A stretch of DNA of 64,000 bases. It comes from Incurvaria masculella. Taxonomy: Eukaryota; Arthropoda; Insecta; Lepidoptera; Incurvariidae. Both the position numbers and the translations under genes were made by a program. The stretch spans positions 26,393,595-26,457,594 of the forward strand of contig OX335644.1 in the NCBI GenBank assembly GCA_946894095.1. The letters are read 5' to 3'. This document shows positions 31,881-43,446 of this stretch, one piece after another. The notes beneath the pieces are model-generated. The model saw nothing but the letters and a program-made list of their open reading frames with translations, was not told the origin of the DNA and did no database searches. Position 1 is the stretch's first letter, and each line of letters opens with the position of its first letter.

Positions 31881-32759
31881 TAATCAGATAAAGTACACAG
31901 AATGTATAGTACAAAAATTCTTAGTATTTACCTTTGTCGAGTTTGAAATGAGTATAAAGTACCTACATGTGTATATACTATACCTATTTTATATAAAGTT
32001 GAGAAAAAAAACTTAATTTAACTAATTATTCTAAAATAGTTGAGATTGTAAAATGAATTACTTAACAGCCAGTCTTTTTGTTCTGTGCAGCCAGTCATGT
32101 AACTTTTTTTTATATTTATGATGTATTTTTTCATTTCTGATGTTTTCTGGTAGCTTATTATAAATATTTGTGGCATTAAAATGTAAGCCAGTTTGAAATT
32201 TTTTTGTTTTGTGCTTTACTTGCTTTGCTCTACGACAATGAACTATACTTATTTAGGTTTATCCAATTCTTATCCAGTATAAATTTGCCTGAAATAAAAC
32301 TATATTATTATTATTATCCAACGCGAGCTTTAAGAGGCGAAGAGTGTTTAAGGAATAGTAGCAATATATTGCTTGAATGCATTGAATGAATAAAATGTAA
32401 CGGAGGGACGTCGGAAACTGGCCAGTTTCCAAAAGCAATCACGCACGCACATAATGGAGTCTCGCGGCCCCAACACGTTTCGTGTCCATTTTCATTATCA
32501 TCATTTTCAATGAGTTTCTTTTGTCAGGGGGTAAATTTCCAACGGACAAAACAAAATTAAAATTATTTATTAAGATATAAAGGACAATGCGAAAGAAATG
32601 TGTAGGTCCTGGGCCCGCCGAGTAATCCACTAAATTTAAATGAAATTGTGGATACCTACACCACTGGATAGATTTAGATTATGATGGAACTAGGGCGAAA
32701 CTCGGGGCGAAATCACGGATTTCTAGTGTCTTGGTCTTTCATCCAAAGCGAATCTGATA
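31881..32759. other. no feature recognised
   Basis: AT-rich, possibly a retrotransposon tail ending ATTATTATTATTA at about 32318. A perfect 16-bp palindrome GAAACTGGCCAGTTTC lies at about 32414. No gene. Confidence 0.4.
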
Positions 32760-32769
32760 AGTAACCTTG

Positions 32770-32900
32770 AGTTTTACGTGGAATCCGAACCACGGCCAGC
32801 CTCAGCGGTCGAAAGACGGTCACCCCTCCTGAACTCGAGAGCGCCCAGAGTCGAGCGATTATCGAGAGGCAAGTTTTTACCCAACTGGGCTACCAACTGA
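32770..32900 (-). repeat. SINE head fragment, 5S-headed form, diverged
   Basis: Reverse complement: TAGCCCAGTTGGGT, then GACTCTGGGCGCTCTCGAG and GGGGTGACCGTC followed by GCTGAGGCTGGCCGTGGTTCGG. It breaks off early in the body. Confidence 0.6.
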
Positions 32901-32959
32901 CAATTACCCTGGCAATGATGCGATGAGCGTCCGTTTTCAAATAATTGCCATCCTTTTTA

Positions 32960-33246
32960 TTAGGGTTCCGTACCCAAAGGGTGAAAACGGGACCCTATTA
33001 CTTAGCCTCCGCTGTCCATCTGTCTGTCTGTCCCTTCGTCCGTCCGTCCGTCTGTAATAGGTAGGCAGCTGAAATGTTCACACAGTGTGTATTTATTTTG
33101 CCGCTATAACAACAAATAGGTAAAATAAAAAAAATATAAAAAATAAAGGGGGTCCGATACAAAAAACGTGACTTTTTGTGTTAAATCTTGTACGATGGTA
33201 CGGAACCCTTCGTGTGCGTGTTCGACTCGCACTTGGACGGTTTTTA
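32960..33246 (-). mobile_element. CGGCC element
   Basis: TAGGGTTCCGTACCCAAAGG to GCACTTGGACGGTTTTT. The palindrome has one mismatch (GTGCGTGTTCGACTCGCAC). The conserved CAGGGCTGTATCTCATGAACC block is deleted. Confidence 0.85.
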
Positions 33247-33452
33247 TTCCTTAGATTTTATTTCGCTCTCTTCGCAGTCGTCGCGAAGCGAGACGTCACC
33301 GGGGAATATTTTGGAGTATAAATACCAGTAGTAAGTGGTTAACTCATCCCCATTGAGACGGGCAAACGACGAGTCCGTCTAGTTTTCTCACACACGATCG
33401 TAACAACTTAGCGTCCAAAGCGACCTTGGTCGTAACAACAAGAAAACGGGGG

Positions 33453-33483
33453 GTATAAAAATTACGGGGGGTAATTTTTATAC
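33453..33483. other. perfect 13-bp hairpin
   Basis: GTATAAAAATTAC, a five-G loop and the exact complement GTAATTTTTATAC. No terminator or RNA gene context was identified. Confidence 0.6.
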
Positions 33484-33922
33484 GTGACGTTTGTTTTTCC
33501 GTTCCCAGGCACGCCTGTTACAACATCCGCCAATTTTTAAATGGTCACAAGAGGGAGGGACCACAAAAAGAATAGTAACGGAACTTTTTTGTGTCGTGTT
33601 GCGTCATGTGTGGTTCGCAATGATTGTGTATAATGTTGCGTCGTGATGTGCCGAGGGGCAGTTGCCGGGACGGGGGAGGCTGGCGCGTGGCAGGTGTCCA
33701 TCACACTTAGCAGCAGAGTGGATTAGCGAGGCGTCAGTATCAACCGGCGAGCAGGCAGCTAGAGTGCGGATATCGCTGTCCGAAGTGCTAATTCGCGTTA
33801 CTCGACATTTCAACCGTCGGTATTCTAAGGTCGAGTGTCATCTCTTCGCTAATTCTGTCTCTGAAGTTCAGAAAAATGTTGTAGAACCTTATTAAGAAAC
33901 ATTTACAATTTTACCATTACAC
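33484..33922. other. no feature recognised
   Basis: A plus frame at 33662-33895 and a minus frame at 33604-33813 overlap, and neither shows a motif. The region is CpG-richer than average. Confidence 0.35.
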
Positions 33923-34165
33923 TGAATGAAAATAAGGTCGAAATCGCAATGAAAAATTTCCGGGTTTTCCATCCAGTTCAATGTAGCCGTGCTGATTAAG
34001 GGAAGGTCCAGGCAAGGCACCTAATTCTTTCGGGAATGCTGTGTGTTGAAATAATATCATGACGGGAGTTGTTGTATCCATCCACAGAAATCTGAATTAT
34101 TAGTTTAGTATATTCCGATTTCTGTGTATCCATCCATGCCATGTATAGCCGGTTGCATAAAAAAC
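33923..34165 (+). repeat. SINE 3' fragment with a 41-bp palindromic insert
   Basis: The body runs from GAATGAAAATAAGGTCGAAA to GCCGGTTGCATAAAAAA. Near the end, GTATCCATCCA occurs at 34074-34084 and again at 34126-34136, bracketing ACAGAAATC...GATTTCTGT. Confidence 0.65.
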
Positions 34166-35800
34166 TCAAAATATCAACTGAAAGAAATAATTGCTAGATG
34201 AATTGAATGTAATGATGCCACTCTAGCTTCACGCCTAGATTTGGCGCCAATATGGCGGCCATACAACATATATTTACTGAAGAATATGAACATGTTCACT
34301 TACGCCCGAGTTATCAGCTTAGGACTAGCCAAACCCACTAGGGTAGGTACGATAGTTTTAAACGTTGAGTCGCACGAAATAGTGTCAGCGACTATACTAC
34401 GCCAGCGGGTTTGACGTGTAAATTCGAATCAGTTTGACGGTAACTAATGAATGTCGCGGTTCGTCAGAGTGAATAACTACAATCTGTTCCGTTTCTCTCC
34501 AGGGCGAATGATTAACATTTTCACAATATGGATTTTTTGTGTGCATGCACAGTTCATGAAAGTTTCGTAGTTAGTGGAATGGCTTTCTGATATTAGTGTA
34601 CATTTTCTAAATTCGCCATCGCTGGTTCCTCGTAGCCAGATTTGTTACGCAATCGGACATGGATGCGGGGGCGGCCGGGGCGAGAGGTAAAATGCAGTAT
34701 TTTGCAGACGTGATTCTGAGACAGATTCTGACGATCACACAAGTTTTTTACATCTTAAATCCATTGATTTTAGTTTGTCACAACTTGAAATGTAATAAGG
34801 CAAATTCATGAACGATTATTGGAATTTATTTTGCTATTTTGGCACATACGACGATGAACCACATCCTTTATTTTTGAAATATTAGAACAAGTAATCGTCG
34901 AAATGAAGCCTATTTTCAGTTGGGCGACCAAGGTCATCTTAGACAAGACGTAGTTTCAATCGTGTGGTTGTCCCGATCCATAGACAAACGCGTTCGATGT
35001 TTGAAATGTCTTGCACGTGGTGACTTTTTTCCGTTACACACTCATTTAGCGACCTGTATAAAGACGTTGCGTTCCCTCCCGAGCCACACGCTTCCTGCTA
35101 GCCGGGGAAGTTGATCGGCGAGTCCCGCGGGTCAAGTGGGAAGCCCGGTCGCTTATTGGAAGCGGTCCGGTCCTCAATATGCCGAAGGTAAACAGGCCGA
35201 TTTTTACGGCATTTGCTGCGCGGTCCGTTTTGAACTGTCAACGTTTACTCACAGCAGCGACTTGATTCAGATTGCATGCTCAATAATGTCAGCATTCATC
35301 ATTATTCTGACCAATCGTGGGCTTACGAAAATAAATACAAACAATACATGAAATAAATACATAAATTAAATTAGTTGAAGAAATTCTCCTCAAAGTTTAA
35401 TCTAATCAGCATAAGCTGAACTTGTATTTTACCATTCAACGCTGTCGAAAGACGACAGATAACACTATAGGAACGTCAAATGTGACACTGACAGTTGTAC
35501 ACACAGTCCTCTATCTAATATAATGAAGTTCCCTAATTATGTTCAGGAAACAATAGAAAAAAAATCCAATACTATCAAGACGCTGTTTTTTTGATAATTT
35601 ATTATGAAAAATAAAAAAAAATATTTGTTAAATCGACTAATGCTCCTCCATTAATAAAATTCGATTGTAATAAAACATTGGATCGGTAAAGCATAAGACA
35701 TCACCAATCAAATAGTACCCGAGCTGTCAAAAGTAAAATAAATGGTAAGACAGACTAGTGATTTTTTTATCCGGAAAAAAATATGACAAAGTAACACCGG
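34166..35800. other. no feature recognised
   Basis: A long stretch without any repeat family seen elsewhere here and without a supportable exon. Frames at 34920-35114 and 35136-35351 lack motifs. A GC patch with GCGGGGGCGGCCGGGGCG lies at about 34665. Confidence 0.35.
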
Positions 35801-35956
35801 ACGAAAACGTAAAATATGAGGGAACTCGATGAATTCTTCACCAATCAGAAGCGTTTATGTCCAGCTATTGCTGGGTGGAATATTTGGCATCCACTTCTGT
35901 AAGGTGCAGAGTTTATCGAATTCCCTCGCATACGTTCTGACTATTTACACCGGTTC
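35801..35956. mobile_element. small inverted-repeat element
   Basis: ACACCGGACGAAAACGTAAAATATGAGGG at the left is imperfectly inverted at the right (CCCTCGCATACGTTCTGACTATTTACACCGG), with ATCGAGTTC / CGAATTCC inside. ~156 bp MITE-like. Confidence 0.5.
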
Positions 35957-36947
35957 TGCGCTGGCGCGGCGCGGCGTAGGGGTTTTCTCAAGGACACTGT
36001 AACGCCTCAAGTAACCAACGTACACAACAGTGGCTCTCTCCCGCATGCCGCCATCATTTCAATCAAAGCCACAAGCGCGGTTAATTCTATTGAGCTCAAG
36101 ATTCCGATACACAATTAATATGATGCATCTCGTCTGCTACCCTGCTTCCATGTACGAGCAAGATGGAACTTTTGAGCATCAAAATAAAAAATTGAAATGA
36201 AATAAAAATAATTTATTCAGTGCTAATTCTATACACAATTAAATGTTTTCACTTCGTCATTAGTTAAGATAAAAATAATTGGAGTAAAATTGTATAAAAG
36301 AAATATCTGTTTAAATAATCTGTTTAACTAATAAGTCTGTCTTTTTTAACATTTGACATGACATTTTAAAAACTGGCCCGAATAAAAAGTTCTATAAAAC
36401 TATCGAACCTACTCGCAAAATTTCACGAGAATCGATAGAGACCAGCCGGCATTTTTGCACAATCTGAAACGGAGACACGCGCTCAAGATTTGCACTTCGC
36501 TCGGTCAATAAAATTATAAGTAATAACTAATAAATAGTGGTTACTAAAATAAAATTCAGATTATACATGTTTTAATTCTTAAGTATTTGGTTAATTTTAT
36601 TTTAAAAGACACTTCTCTTTCTTCTTGTGGAATGGAAACTAAAGCGACTCCGGGGCATTGCAATGTGTTTGTGCAATAAATAGACAAGGTAGCTAGACAA
36701 TTTGCAGATAGAGTTTTAAGGTGTTGAGTGGCTTCCGGCACTTTTGAACGAACTGGTCTCACTGCATTCCTTCGTTAGAGGATTAGGCGACTGAAGGATT
36801 CTTCGTTCGTGGCCTGGTTACTAGTGCGTTTCCACGTAAGACGTAGGTACTCTTCCTTACTTAATCCCGTTTCCACCACCTACATCTACAATTTCCTAAG
36901 AAACTGTGTCAAAAGCCATTTCATCTCACACCTTTCCTGGTAGAATT
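35957..36947. other. no feature recognised
   Basis: AT-rich; no gene or repeat end recognised. Confidence 0.4.
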
Positions 36948-37064
36948 CAGGAAACTTGTAAGTTGACTGGCCCTCCTCAGTTAACTTGCAAGAAGAGATA
37001 TTTTTTACCACTTTACGGGAAAAAATATCTGTGTTTTCAGGAAACTTGTAAGTTCACTGACCCT
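36948..37064 (+). repeat. short direct repeat pair
   Basis: TCAGGAAACTTGTAAGTTSACTGRCCCTC occurs at about 36948 and again at about 37038. An inverted relative (ACAAGTTTCCTA) lies at about 37150. Confidence 0.5.
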
Positions 37065-37629
37065 CGTTTCCTGAAATCTATCAGGAGAGATGTAAGATGA
37101 AATGCCTTTTCACAAATTTCTGTAGGAAATTGTCAGTTTACGGATTTCACAAGTTTCCTACGACATAGATATACATTGGATAAGTGTATTTCGTTACGAA
37201 TGCATAAATGAAGACTGGGTGGGAATATTATTCGATTCCAAACAAACGGGCACGAAGCTAAGACCTCTGAGAATCGATCCAATTAGTAAAAACCACCGAA
37301 TCATACTCAAACTGAGCTCGCCACCGACAATAAATTCAACACAAAAGGGGTTAAAAACGTTCTGTATAGTGCCTCTCGAGTTTGGAAAAAAAACTTTTCG
37401 AACGCATTCAACTGTCAAATCGCTTTGTTCGTTCCAAATTCGAATTCACACCTTTCTCCCTCGCTTTTTGTTCTTTGGGAGCTCATAGTTTTATTGAATA
37501 ATCGTCAAAAGTGTCATGCTATGTTGTATCCACATTGAGATAAAAAAAAGAGAATTGATGTTATTAACGAAAATCTACGGAACCTACAAATGCATCTGCA
37601 GTTTATTCCGGATTTTATCAGTGTGGTCA
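37065..37629. other. no gene; contains a SINE scrap
   Basis: GGATAAGTGTATTTCGTTACG at about 37178 matches the head-body junction of the tRNA-headed SINE. Overlapping frames at 37194-37488 on opposite strands show no motif. Confidence 0.35.
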
Positions 37630-38185
37630 GTCTGAGTTCTAACCTAAATTGGCGGTTATGTCACTTCGAAGTGCCCATATAAACTTTTACTACTTATTCT
37701 TTAGTTTTTAGGGTCCGACCGTCCGTCTGTCCGTCTGTCACAGGGCTGTATCTCATGAACCGTAATAGATAGGCGGCTGAAATTTTCACAGAGTATATAT
37801 TAATTTTGCCGCTATAACAACAAATAGGTAACATTAAAGAAAAATAATAATTAAAGCGGGTCCCCATACAAAAAACATGATTTTTTGTGTAAATCTTGTA
37901 CGATAGTACGGAACCCTTCGTGTGCGAGTCCAACTCGCACTTGGCCGGTTTTTCTTCTTCAAGCTGTCAAAATCAAACTCGGACTTCCGGTTTGAATGAA
38001 AACGCGCAGTCGTCGGCGTAAACGGCAACGTCAACGTCCCTATTTACGGCGACGATGAGTTGCTGAGAGCTGTTAAATCAAACTCGGACTCGCAAATCTT
38101 CAATTTCTTCACTCATTTGAAAACGCTAGTCGATCGCTTTGGCGTAAACGCCAATTTAAGTGAAAAGTCGGACTAACTAGAGGCT
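37630..38185. mobile_element. CACCTAAATTGGCG MITE, interrupted copy
   Basis: Outer parts CAGTCTGAGTTCTAACCTAAATTGG and ACGCCAATTTAAGTG, with TTCTTCAAGCTGTCAAAATC inside. A minus-strand CGGCC element splits it at 37705-37953. Confidence 0.7.
37705..37953 (-). mobile_element. CGGCC element, hairpin-deleted
   Basis: From TTTTTAGGGTCCGACCG to ACTTGGCCGGTTTTT. The terminal hairpin and the GCGGAGGC block are largely missing. T5 stands on both sides of the insertion. Confidence 0.85.
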
Positions 38186-38196
38186 GAGTTGGTAGC

Positions 38197-38440
38197 TTTT
38201 TAGGGTTCCGTACCCAAAGAGTGCCGGAACCCTATTACTAAGCCTCCGCGGTCCGTCCGTCCATCCGTCAGTGTCACAGGGCTGTATCTCATGAATAGTT
38301 GGCAGCTAAATTTTTTTACAGAGCGCTATAATAACAAATAGGTAAAATTTTAAAATAATACACGTGATTTTTGTGTTAAATCTTGTACGATGGTACGGGA
38401 CCCTTCGTGTGCGAGTACGATTCGCACTTGGCCGGTTTTA
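38197..38440 (-). mobile_element. CGGCC element
   Basis: TTTTTAGGGTTCCGTACCC to GCACTTGGCCGGTTTTA, with a short GGAC tract and a deleted AT-rich middle. It lies just outside the MITE that holds the previous copy, in the same orientation. Confidence 0.85.
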
Positions 38441-38592
38441 TGCAAATACCCCACAAACTAAATCGCCATAGAATGGATTTTTTTTTGTTTGTAGTTCAAA
38501 CCAGGAATTTCAATGAAGATGTCGTTGGATAACCTCGAATTAATCCATGACGTGTCAGCTGGGAGCTGTCTCGGTACCTGGTCTAATAAACA

Positions 38593-39140
38593 TTAAGGTG
38601 GCCCATCCCGCTCATCTCCCCATACAAAAGGGGAAAGAAGATCACGCCCATATTTCTTGTCAGAGATCCAAAATTTTGCTCAAAATAGCTTTATTTGATC
38701 GAACTAGATGTCTGATGACCATTGGCATTGTAAAATTGTGTTTGGTTTCCAAGTTATAACGTCCGAAAGTTCGGATTTTTCGCGCGTTTTATACAATTAC
38801 TTTGGAGGTTGATTACGCAATGATAAAGTACAAACATCTTAAAAAGATTAGTCATCAGACATGGCTTGTTTGATCAAGATTTATAATCTATTTGGTTTTT
38901 GTTCGATTTTTTACTACAGCGGTCGTGGTTTACTTTTAGCTATAAGTCGTTTTGAAATAAAAATTTTCGTAAATCTTACCAAATCATACATTATGCACAT
39001 TGTCTTTTTTGTGGACATGTTGCATCTTCCTCGTCTTATTCTTTGAAACAGAGAAGGTCCCAGAGCGCAACAGCACGGTTTTGTACCGTGCCCGCGAATG
39101 AGTTAGGTGGCCCAACCCGGCGGGGGTTGGGCCACCTTAA
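38593..39140 (-). mobile_element. GGTGGCCCA MITE flanked by TTAA, duplicated end
   Basis: TTAAGGTGGCCCATCCCGC to GGGTTGGGCCACCTTAA. The right end carries an extra inverted terminus (TTAGGTGGCCCAACCCGGCG just before), making a tight ~37 bp hairpin. Confidence 0.8.
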
Positions 39141-39545
39141 GCTTGTAAGTGGCACATTGAGTAAGCCGTGACTAGAAGAGCCACGCTTTAGATAAGTGCC
39201 TCTGTATCTTTGTTTCTTCAATACATTAGGTCTGTGTAGTCCGATTTAAGATGTAAGGTCTTAAGAGAGTCGCTACTCTATCAATTCCCCGTACTACGGC
39301 CGTCCACTGTTTACATACTCTTAATGTTTTACTAGGTTTATTTAAATTTTGGATTCTAATATATATTGTCTAAATGTACTTATGTATTTTTTTTAAATCT
39401 TTTCTATTGGAAATATTTTCCTTATAGACATAAGATAATGAACTTGTAAGTTCGAATTTCGTAATTCATCGAAAATTAACTTATGAGTAGTATTTTTTAA
39501 GTTCATTTTCAATTTTATTTTTAATGAATAATACAGATAATACAG
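39141..39545. other. no feature recognised
   Basis: AT-rich; nothing identified. Confidence 0.4.
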
Positions 39546-39930
39546 ATGTCAGCCTCAGTGGCCCAGTGGCGCGACCCTTCGGCGATCGCTCTCCGAAGTT
39601 AAGCAACGCTGGGTCCGGTCTGGTCTTGGATGGGTGACCATTCGACCGTTGAGAGAGGCTGGCCGTGGTTCGGATTCCACGTTAAACTGTTGGTCCCCTT
39701 CCTTACTTACTAGGTGGTAGGGTTAATCCCGCCCGGGTTGGTACCACCGCATTGGATGAACGATGGTCGAAACGGCAATTAAAATTGTCCGTGTTTTCCA
39801 TCCAGTTCAATGTAGCCGTGCAATATAAGGAAGGTCCTGGCATGGCACCTAGTTCCCATGTGGTGTGTTGGGCTAATACCATGACAGAAAGTGTGGTATT
39901 AGCCATCCATGTCCAGTCACATAAAAAAAA
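39546..39930 (+). repeat. SINE with a well-preserved 5S rRNA head
   Basis: CAGCCTCAGTGGCCCAGTGG leads into a 5S rRNA-derived block at about 39585-39640 (CCGAAGTTAAGCAACG, then TCTTGGATGGGTGACC, the A-box and C-box regions of the 5S internal promoter). From TGGTTCGGATTCCACG onward it is the same body as the tRNA-headed SINEs, ending TCCAGTCACATAAAAAAAA. Confidence 0.85.
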
Positions 39931-40347
39931 ATGATATTTACAAAAAATCTAAAGATACGGACACAAAAAGACGCTTTCTGAAGTGATTTTTTTTTTTATT
40001 TATTAAAATCTGTTAACTTTTAGGGGCAGGGAAACGTTCATATTCATATTTCGTTCATATTTCAGAGCCATGACCTCACGACAGTCTTAAAAGGAGTAAA
40101 ATAAGCAGAGAAGGCTCACGGAAAAGGGTGGACGCAGAATGACCCATTCCTGCTGAGCCGAACCTATTTTTGTCCTGTGAAAAAAAATACACAGCAGCCA
40201 GTTAGCGGCTGCAGCGAGGGCGTGGGCGGCAACCGAACGTCGTCGTCTGGTACGCAGCGTTGCCGAATACTACTCCCCCAATTCCCCAAAAACCTTTTTA
40301 GGATTCCCCGAAATTCCCAAAGTTTTCATTGAAAATTCCGAATGATC
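39931..40347. other. no feature recognised
   Basis: No gene or repeat end recognised. Confidence 0.4.
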
Positions 40348-40720
40348 AAAAAAACCGGCCAAGTACGAGTCGGACTCGCACACGAAGGGTTCCGTACCAT
40401 CCAACAAAAAATAATACAAAAAATCACGTTTTTTGTATGGGGGCCTCCTTTAATTTAAATTATTTTATAATCATACCTATTTGTTGTTATAGCGGCAAAA
40501 TAAATACACAATCTGTGAAAATTTCAGCTGTCTATCTGTTACGGTTACTGAGATACAGCCCTGTGACAGACGGACAGACGGACGGACGGACGGACGGACG
40601 GACGGACGGACGGACGGACGGACGGACGGACGGACGGACGGACGGACGGACGGACGGACGGACAGCAGAGGCTTAGTAATAGGGTTCCGTTTTCACCCTT
40701 TGGGTACGGAACCCTAAAAA
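40348..40720 (+). mobile_element. CGGCC element with expanded GGAC tract
   Basis: Complete copy, 373 bp. About 95 bp (~40567-40663) is an almost pure GGAC array, roughly 24 units, which creates spurious Asp-Gly-Arg-Thr repeat frames. Confidence 0.9.
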
Positions 40721-40897
40721 AGGGCGAATGCTTCAATATTCGAAATATTTTTCGAATGAGCAGAAAAAAGCTTATGCAGCCAGAAAACTGAATTCCCCGC
40801 GGATTGGCCAATTCACCGCAATTTCCCCGATGCTTGCATTCCCCATCATTTTCCCCGCAAGTTTAATTTCATTTATTTAAACGTTTTTGGTCGTCAA

Positions 40898-41485
40898 AAA
40901 CTAAATGATCTGCGGATTCGATCAAATCCGCAAAGAAAATTTACGAGCTTTCAGTCCACAGTAATGAAATACATACTTAGATATAAATCCTACTGCCAGA
41001 CAATTTTTGGTAGAATAGTTTTAGTCTTTGGAATCAATTGCCACTTAACATCAGGAGCTCAGCTTCTCTTGATATTTTCAAAAAACGTATAAAATCATAC
41101 TTTCTCGCAAAATGAGTATGTTCTACTTTTGTCACATTTTAGTTTTATAATCATGTTTCACTTTATTAAATGTATGTATTTTATATTTTACCATTGTATT
41201 TAACTATTGTATATTTTTAATAGATTTTTATATTTTTAAGTTTATATAACTTTTTTTTTTCTTTAGCTGACATTTGTCTGCAGATATTTTTTTTCTACAT
41301 ATAATTAATTTAGAGTAAAAATAGTGCACAAGAAACTATCTTAGGTTACTTTTCTTTTGTTGCTACCTGAATATTTTTGTCCCATAATCGGGTTGAAAGG
41401 AAGATATTGACTTTAGGCAATAAGTCCTCCCTTGCATGTACCTATGTGTATGGAAGCAATAAAGCATATTATTATTATTATTTAA
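40898..41485 (+). pseudogene. LINE 3' end with ATT tail
   Basis: 40898-41030 matches the GGATTCGATCAA repeat. From about 41030 the frame reads WNQLPLNIRSSASLDIFKKR, typical of a non-LTR RT C-terminus, followed by a stop. An AT-rich 3'UTR ends AATAAAGCATATTATTATTATT. Confidence 0.6.
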
Positions 41486-41549
41486 GGCAATTTAAAGAAT
41501 CGGAGAGCACAATTATTACAAACAATCTAAGGCAACGCCGACGAGACAG

Positions 41550-41705
41550 TTCGCTTACGAATTCGTTCTCTACGTGTTCTCCAGTTTCAACGACGCGTAA
41601 GAGAACGTAATAACTTCCCAGCACGCCATTTAGTGCGACGAACATTCCATGTAGCGCGGCCCGAATTCGTAAGCGAAAGCGAACTTACTACATGCCATCC
41701 ATTTC
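41550..41705. mobile_element. AAGCGAACT-family element, small copy
   Basis: AGTTCGCTTACGAATTCG near 41550 and CGAATTCGTAAGCGAA near 41672 are inverted copies about 120 bp apart. Confidence 0.5.
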
Positions 41706-41861
41706 CACTAATACAGTATGCGCGCCAAACTTAAATGCGCCTCGCGCGTACAAAAACGTTCTTGGGCATAGAGTACACACGAGATCTTCGACGCATACTA
41801 AAAAAGAACTGAAACTGAAGCCCTACAAGATACAAGAAGTACAGCATCTTAGTTCAGCGAT

Positions 41862-42206
41862 CTGAGCCGGTAGTCTCAGTTCTCACCCAAATTGGCGTTT
41901 ACGTAACTTCGAAGTTCCGTAAAAACGTCAAACTCCATACAAGTTTTTACTAGATATTCTGTGGTTTTACTTCTTCAGGCTGTCAAAGTCAAACGCGGAC
42001 TTCCGATTTGTATGAAAACGCGGAGTGGACGTAAACGGCAACGTCGACGTATTTACGGCAACGTTGAGTAAGCTGTCAAGCCAAGCTCGGACCCGCAAAT
42101 GTTAGTTCGCTTAACGCCCACTGCGCGCGCTCTTCAATTTCTCCATACATTTGAAAACGCCAGTCGATCGGTTTGCCGTAACGCGAATTTAGACTACCGG
42201 CTCTGG
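41862..42206. mobile_element. CACCTAAATTGGCG MITE, uninterrupted
   Basis: CTGAGCCGGTAGTCTCAG at the left and AGACTACCGGCTCTG at the right extend the TIR beyond CACCCAAATTGGCG. Interior as in the copy at 7382. Both ends are well preserved, so it best defines the element. Confidence 0.75.
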
Positions 42207-42701
42207 GCTGCAGTGACCGCAAATAGTTGCCCTCCACTCGTGTTTATCGAGAAGAGCGTCAAAGTCAACCATCAAGTGTACCAGGATAAAGTGATCGAGT
42301 TCCATACAATGGCTCTTGCCCGATTCCGCAGTCAAATTAAGTAATATTTTTCAGAAATTTTGTACATTAAATAAAAACAAGTTAACGGAGAGCTACGTCT
42401 GTACGTTTTGGTTTTTCTAATAACTTAACTTGTATCTATGATATATGCCTTTTCGTTTTTGCATATACATTTTTGAGTGCGTACATAACGGCTATAAGTA
42501 AATGTAACAAAAAAAAACCTGCAGACTTCCCCTCAGTAGATTAATTTATTGTGCAATATTTCAGAAAAAAAAATTCTCAATTTGATTGAGGAAACAGGCA
42601 CGAGCCAGTATGGAACTCGATCACCTCATTATCCTCTTAAGTTTGGCGCGAACTATACGTGCCATTGATATGTGCTTCCGCCATACGAATAAGTTTATAT
42701 C
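42207..42701. other. no feature recognised
   Basis: No gene or repeat end recognised. Confidence 0.4.
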
Positions 42702-43198
42702 CAGTGCATTCCGAAATGCGTATATTGCGGAGAATTCACAATGTACGCGTACAGGACCGTTCCGAATTGCATACATGTTCACTCCCGTGAACGTCACGTC
42801 ATAAGGGACGCGACTCTAGACCGCACACAGATCGTACAAAGCGCCACGGTTGAGAGCATTGCGCCGTGTACGCTCTCAAATGGCTGTCATCGAGCTGTCA
42901 TTAAACGGGTTTATCTGTAGTTCTCTGATCGTGTACACTTGTATTCTGAAATAACGAAGGCTTTTTGCGGTTTGTTAGTTTAATTAGACAATTCTCGGCC
43001 TGGAATAACCACTGTCGAGACATACAAGAAATTTTCGAGGAAGGTAGGTTAGGCTCGGACACATATGTCTGCTCAAATTCGTTCCGATTTTATATCGCGC
43101 AATTGTCACTGAGCAGCAATATCAATTCGGAACACCAGCATTTAATGTAATCGCTTTCTCTACGATATTTGCAAAGTACGCATTTCGGAATGCACGGA
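42702..43198. other. region bounded by a perfect 19-bp inverted repeat
   Basis: GTGCATTCCGAAATGCGTA at 42702-42720 is perfectly inverted at 43180-43198. The interior has no recognised coding or repeat content. Possibly an unlisted MITE. Confidence 0.45.
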
Positions 43199-43446
43199 TC
43201 GCCAACCCCCGCGGACTGGTCACACGAAACGGTGTAGCGCACCCGATGAGTGAGTGGTCGGTGCGCAGGCGCATGGCAGATAGCCGGTAAGTGGCGGCGG
43301 AGCGGGTGACTATTTCTGGAGCGTTTAGGACGAACACTTTCTCAATACCGCGCTGGAGAACCGGATTAGGTCATAATTCGGCTTTGACCACCGGATGTGT
43401 TGGAGAATGTTTGACCGATTCTAAACGTTACTGCCCAGGAACACAT

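Noticed and set aside
39585..39640. Genuine 5S rRNA gene
   Set aside because: Only the middle of 5S is present, preceded by a tRNA-like start and followed by the SINE body and A-tail.
40329..40676. Open frame with Asp-Gly-Arg-Thr repeats (also at 44887-45183 and 25853-26035)
   Set aside because: It is the GGAC tract of the CGGCC element read in frame; the same pattern appears in any copy with a long tract, on either strand.
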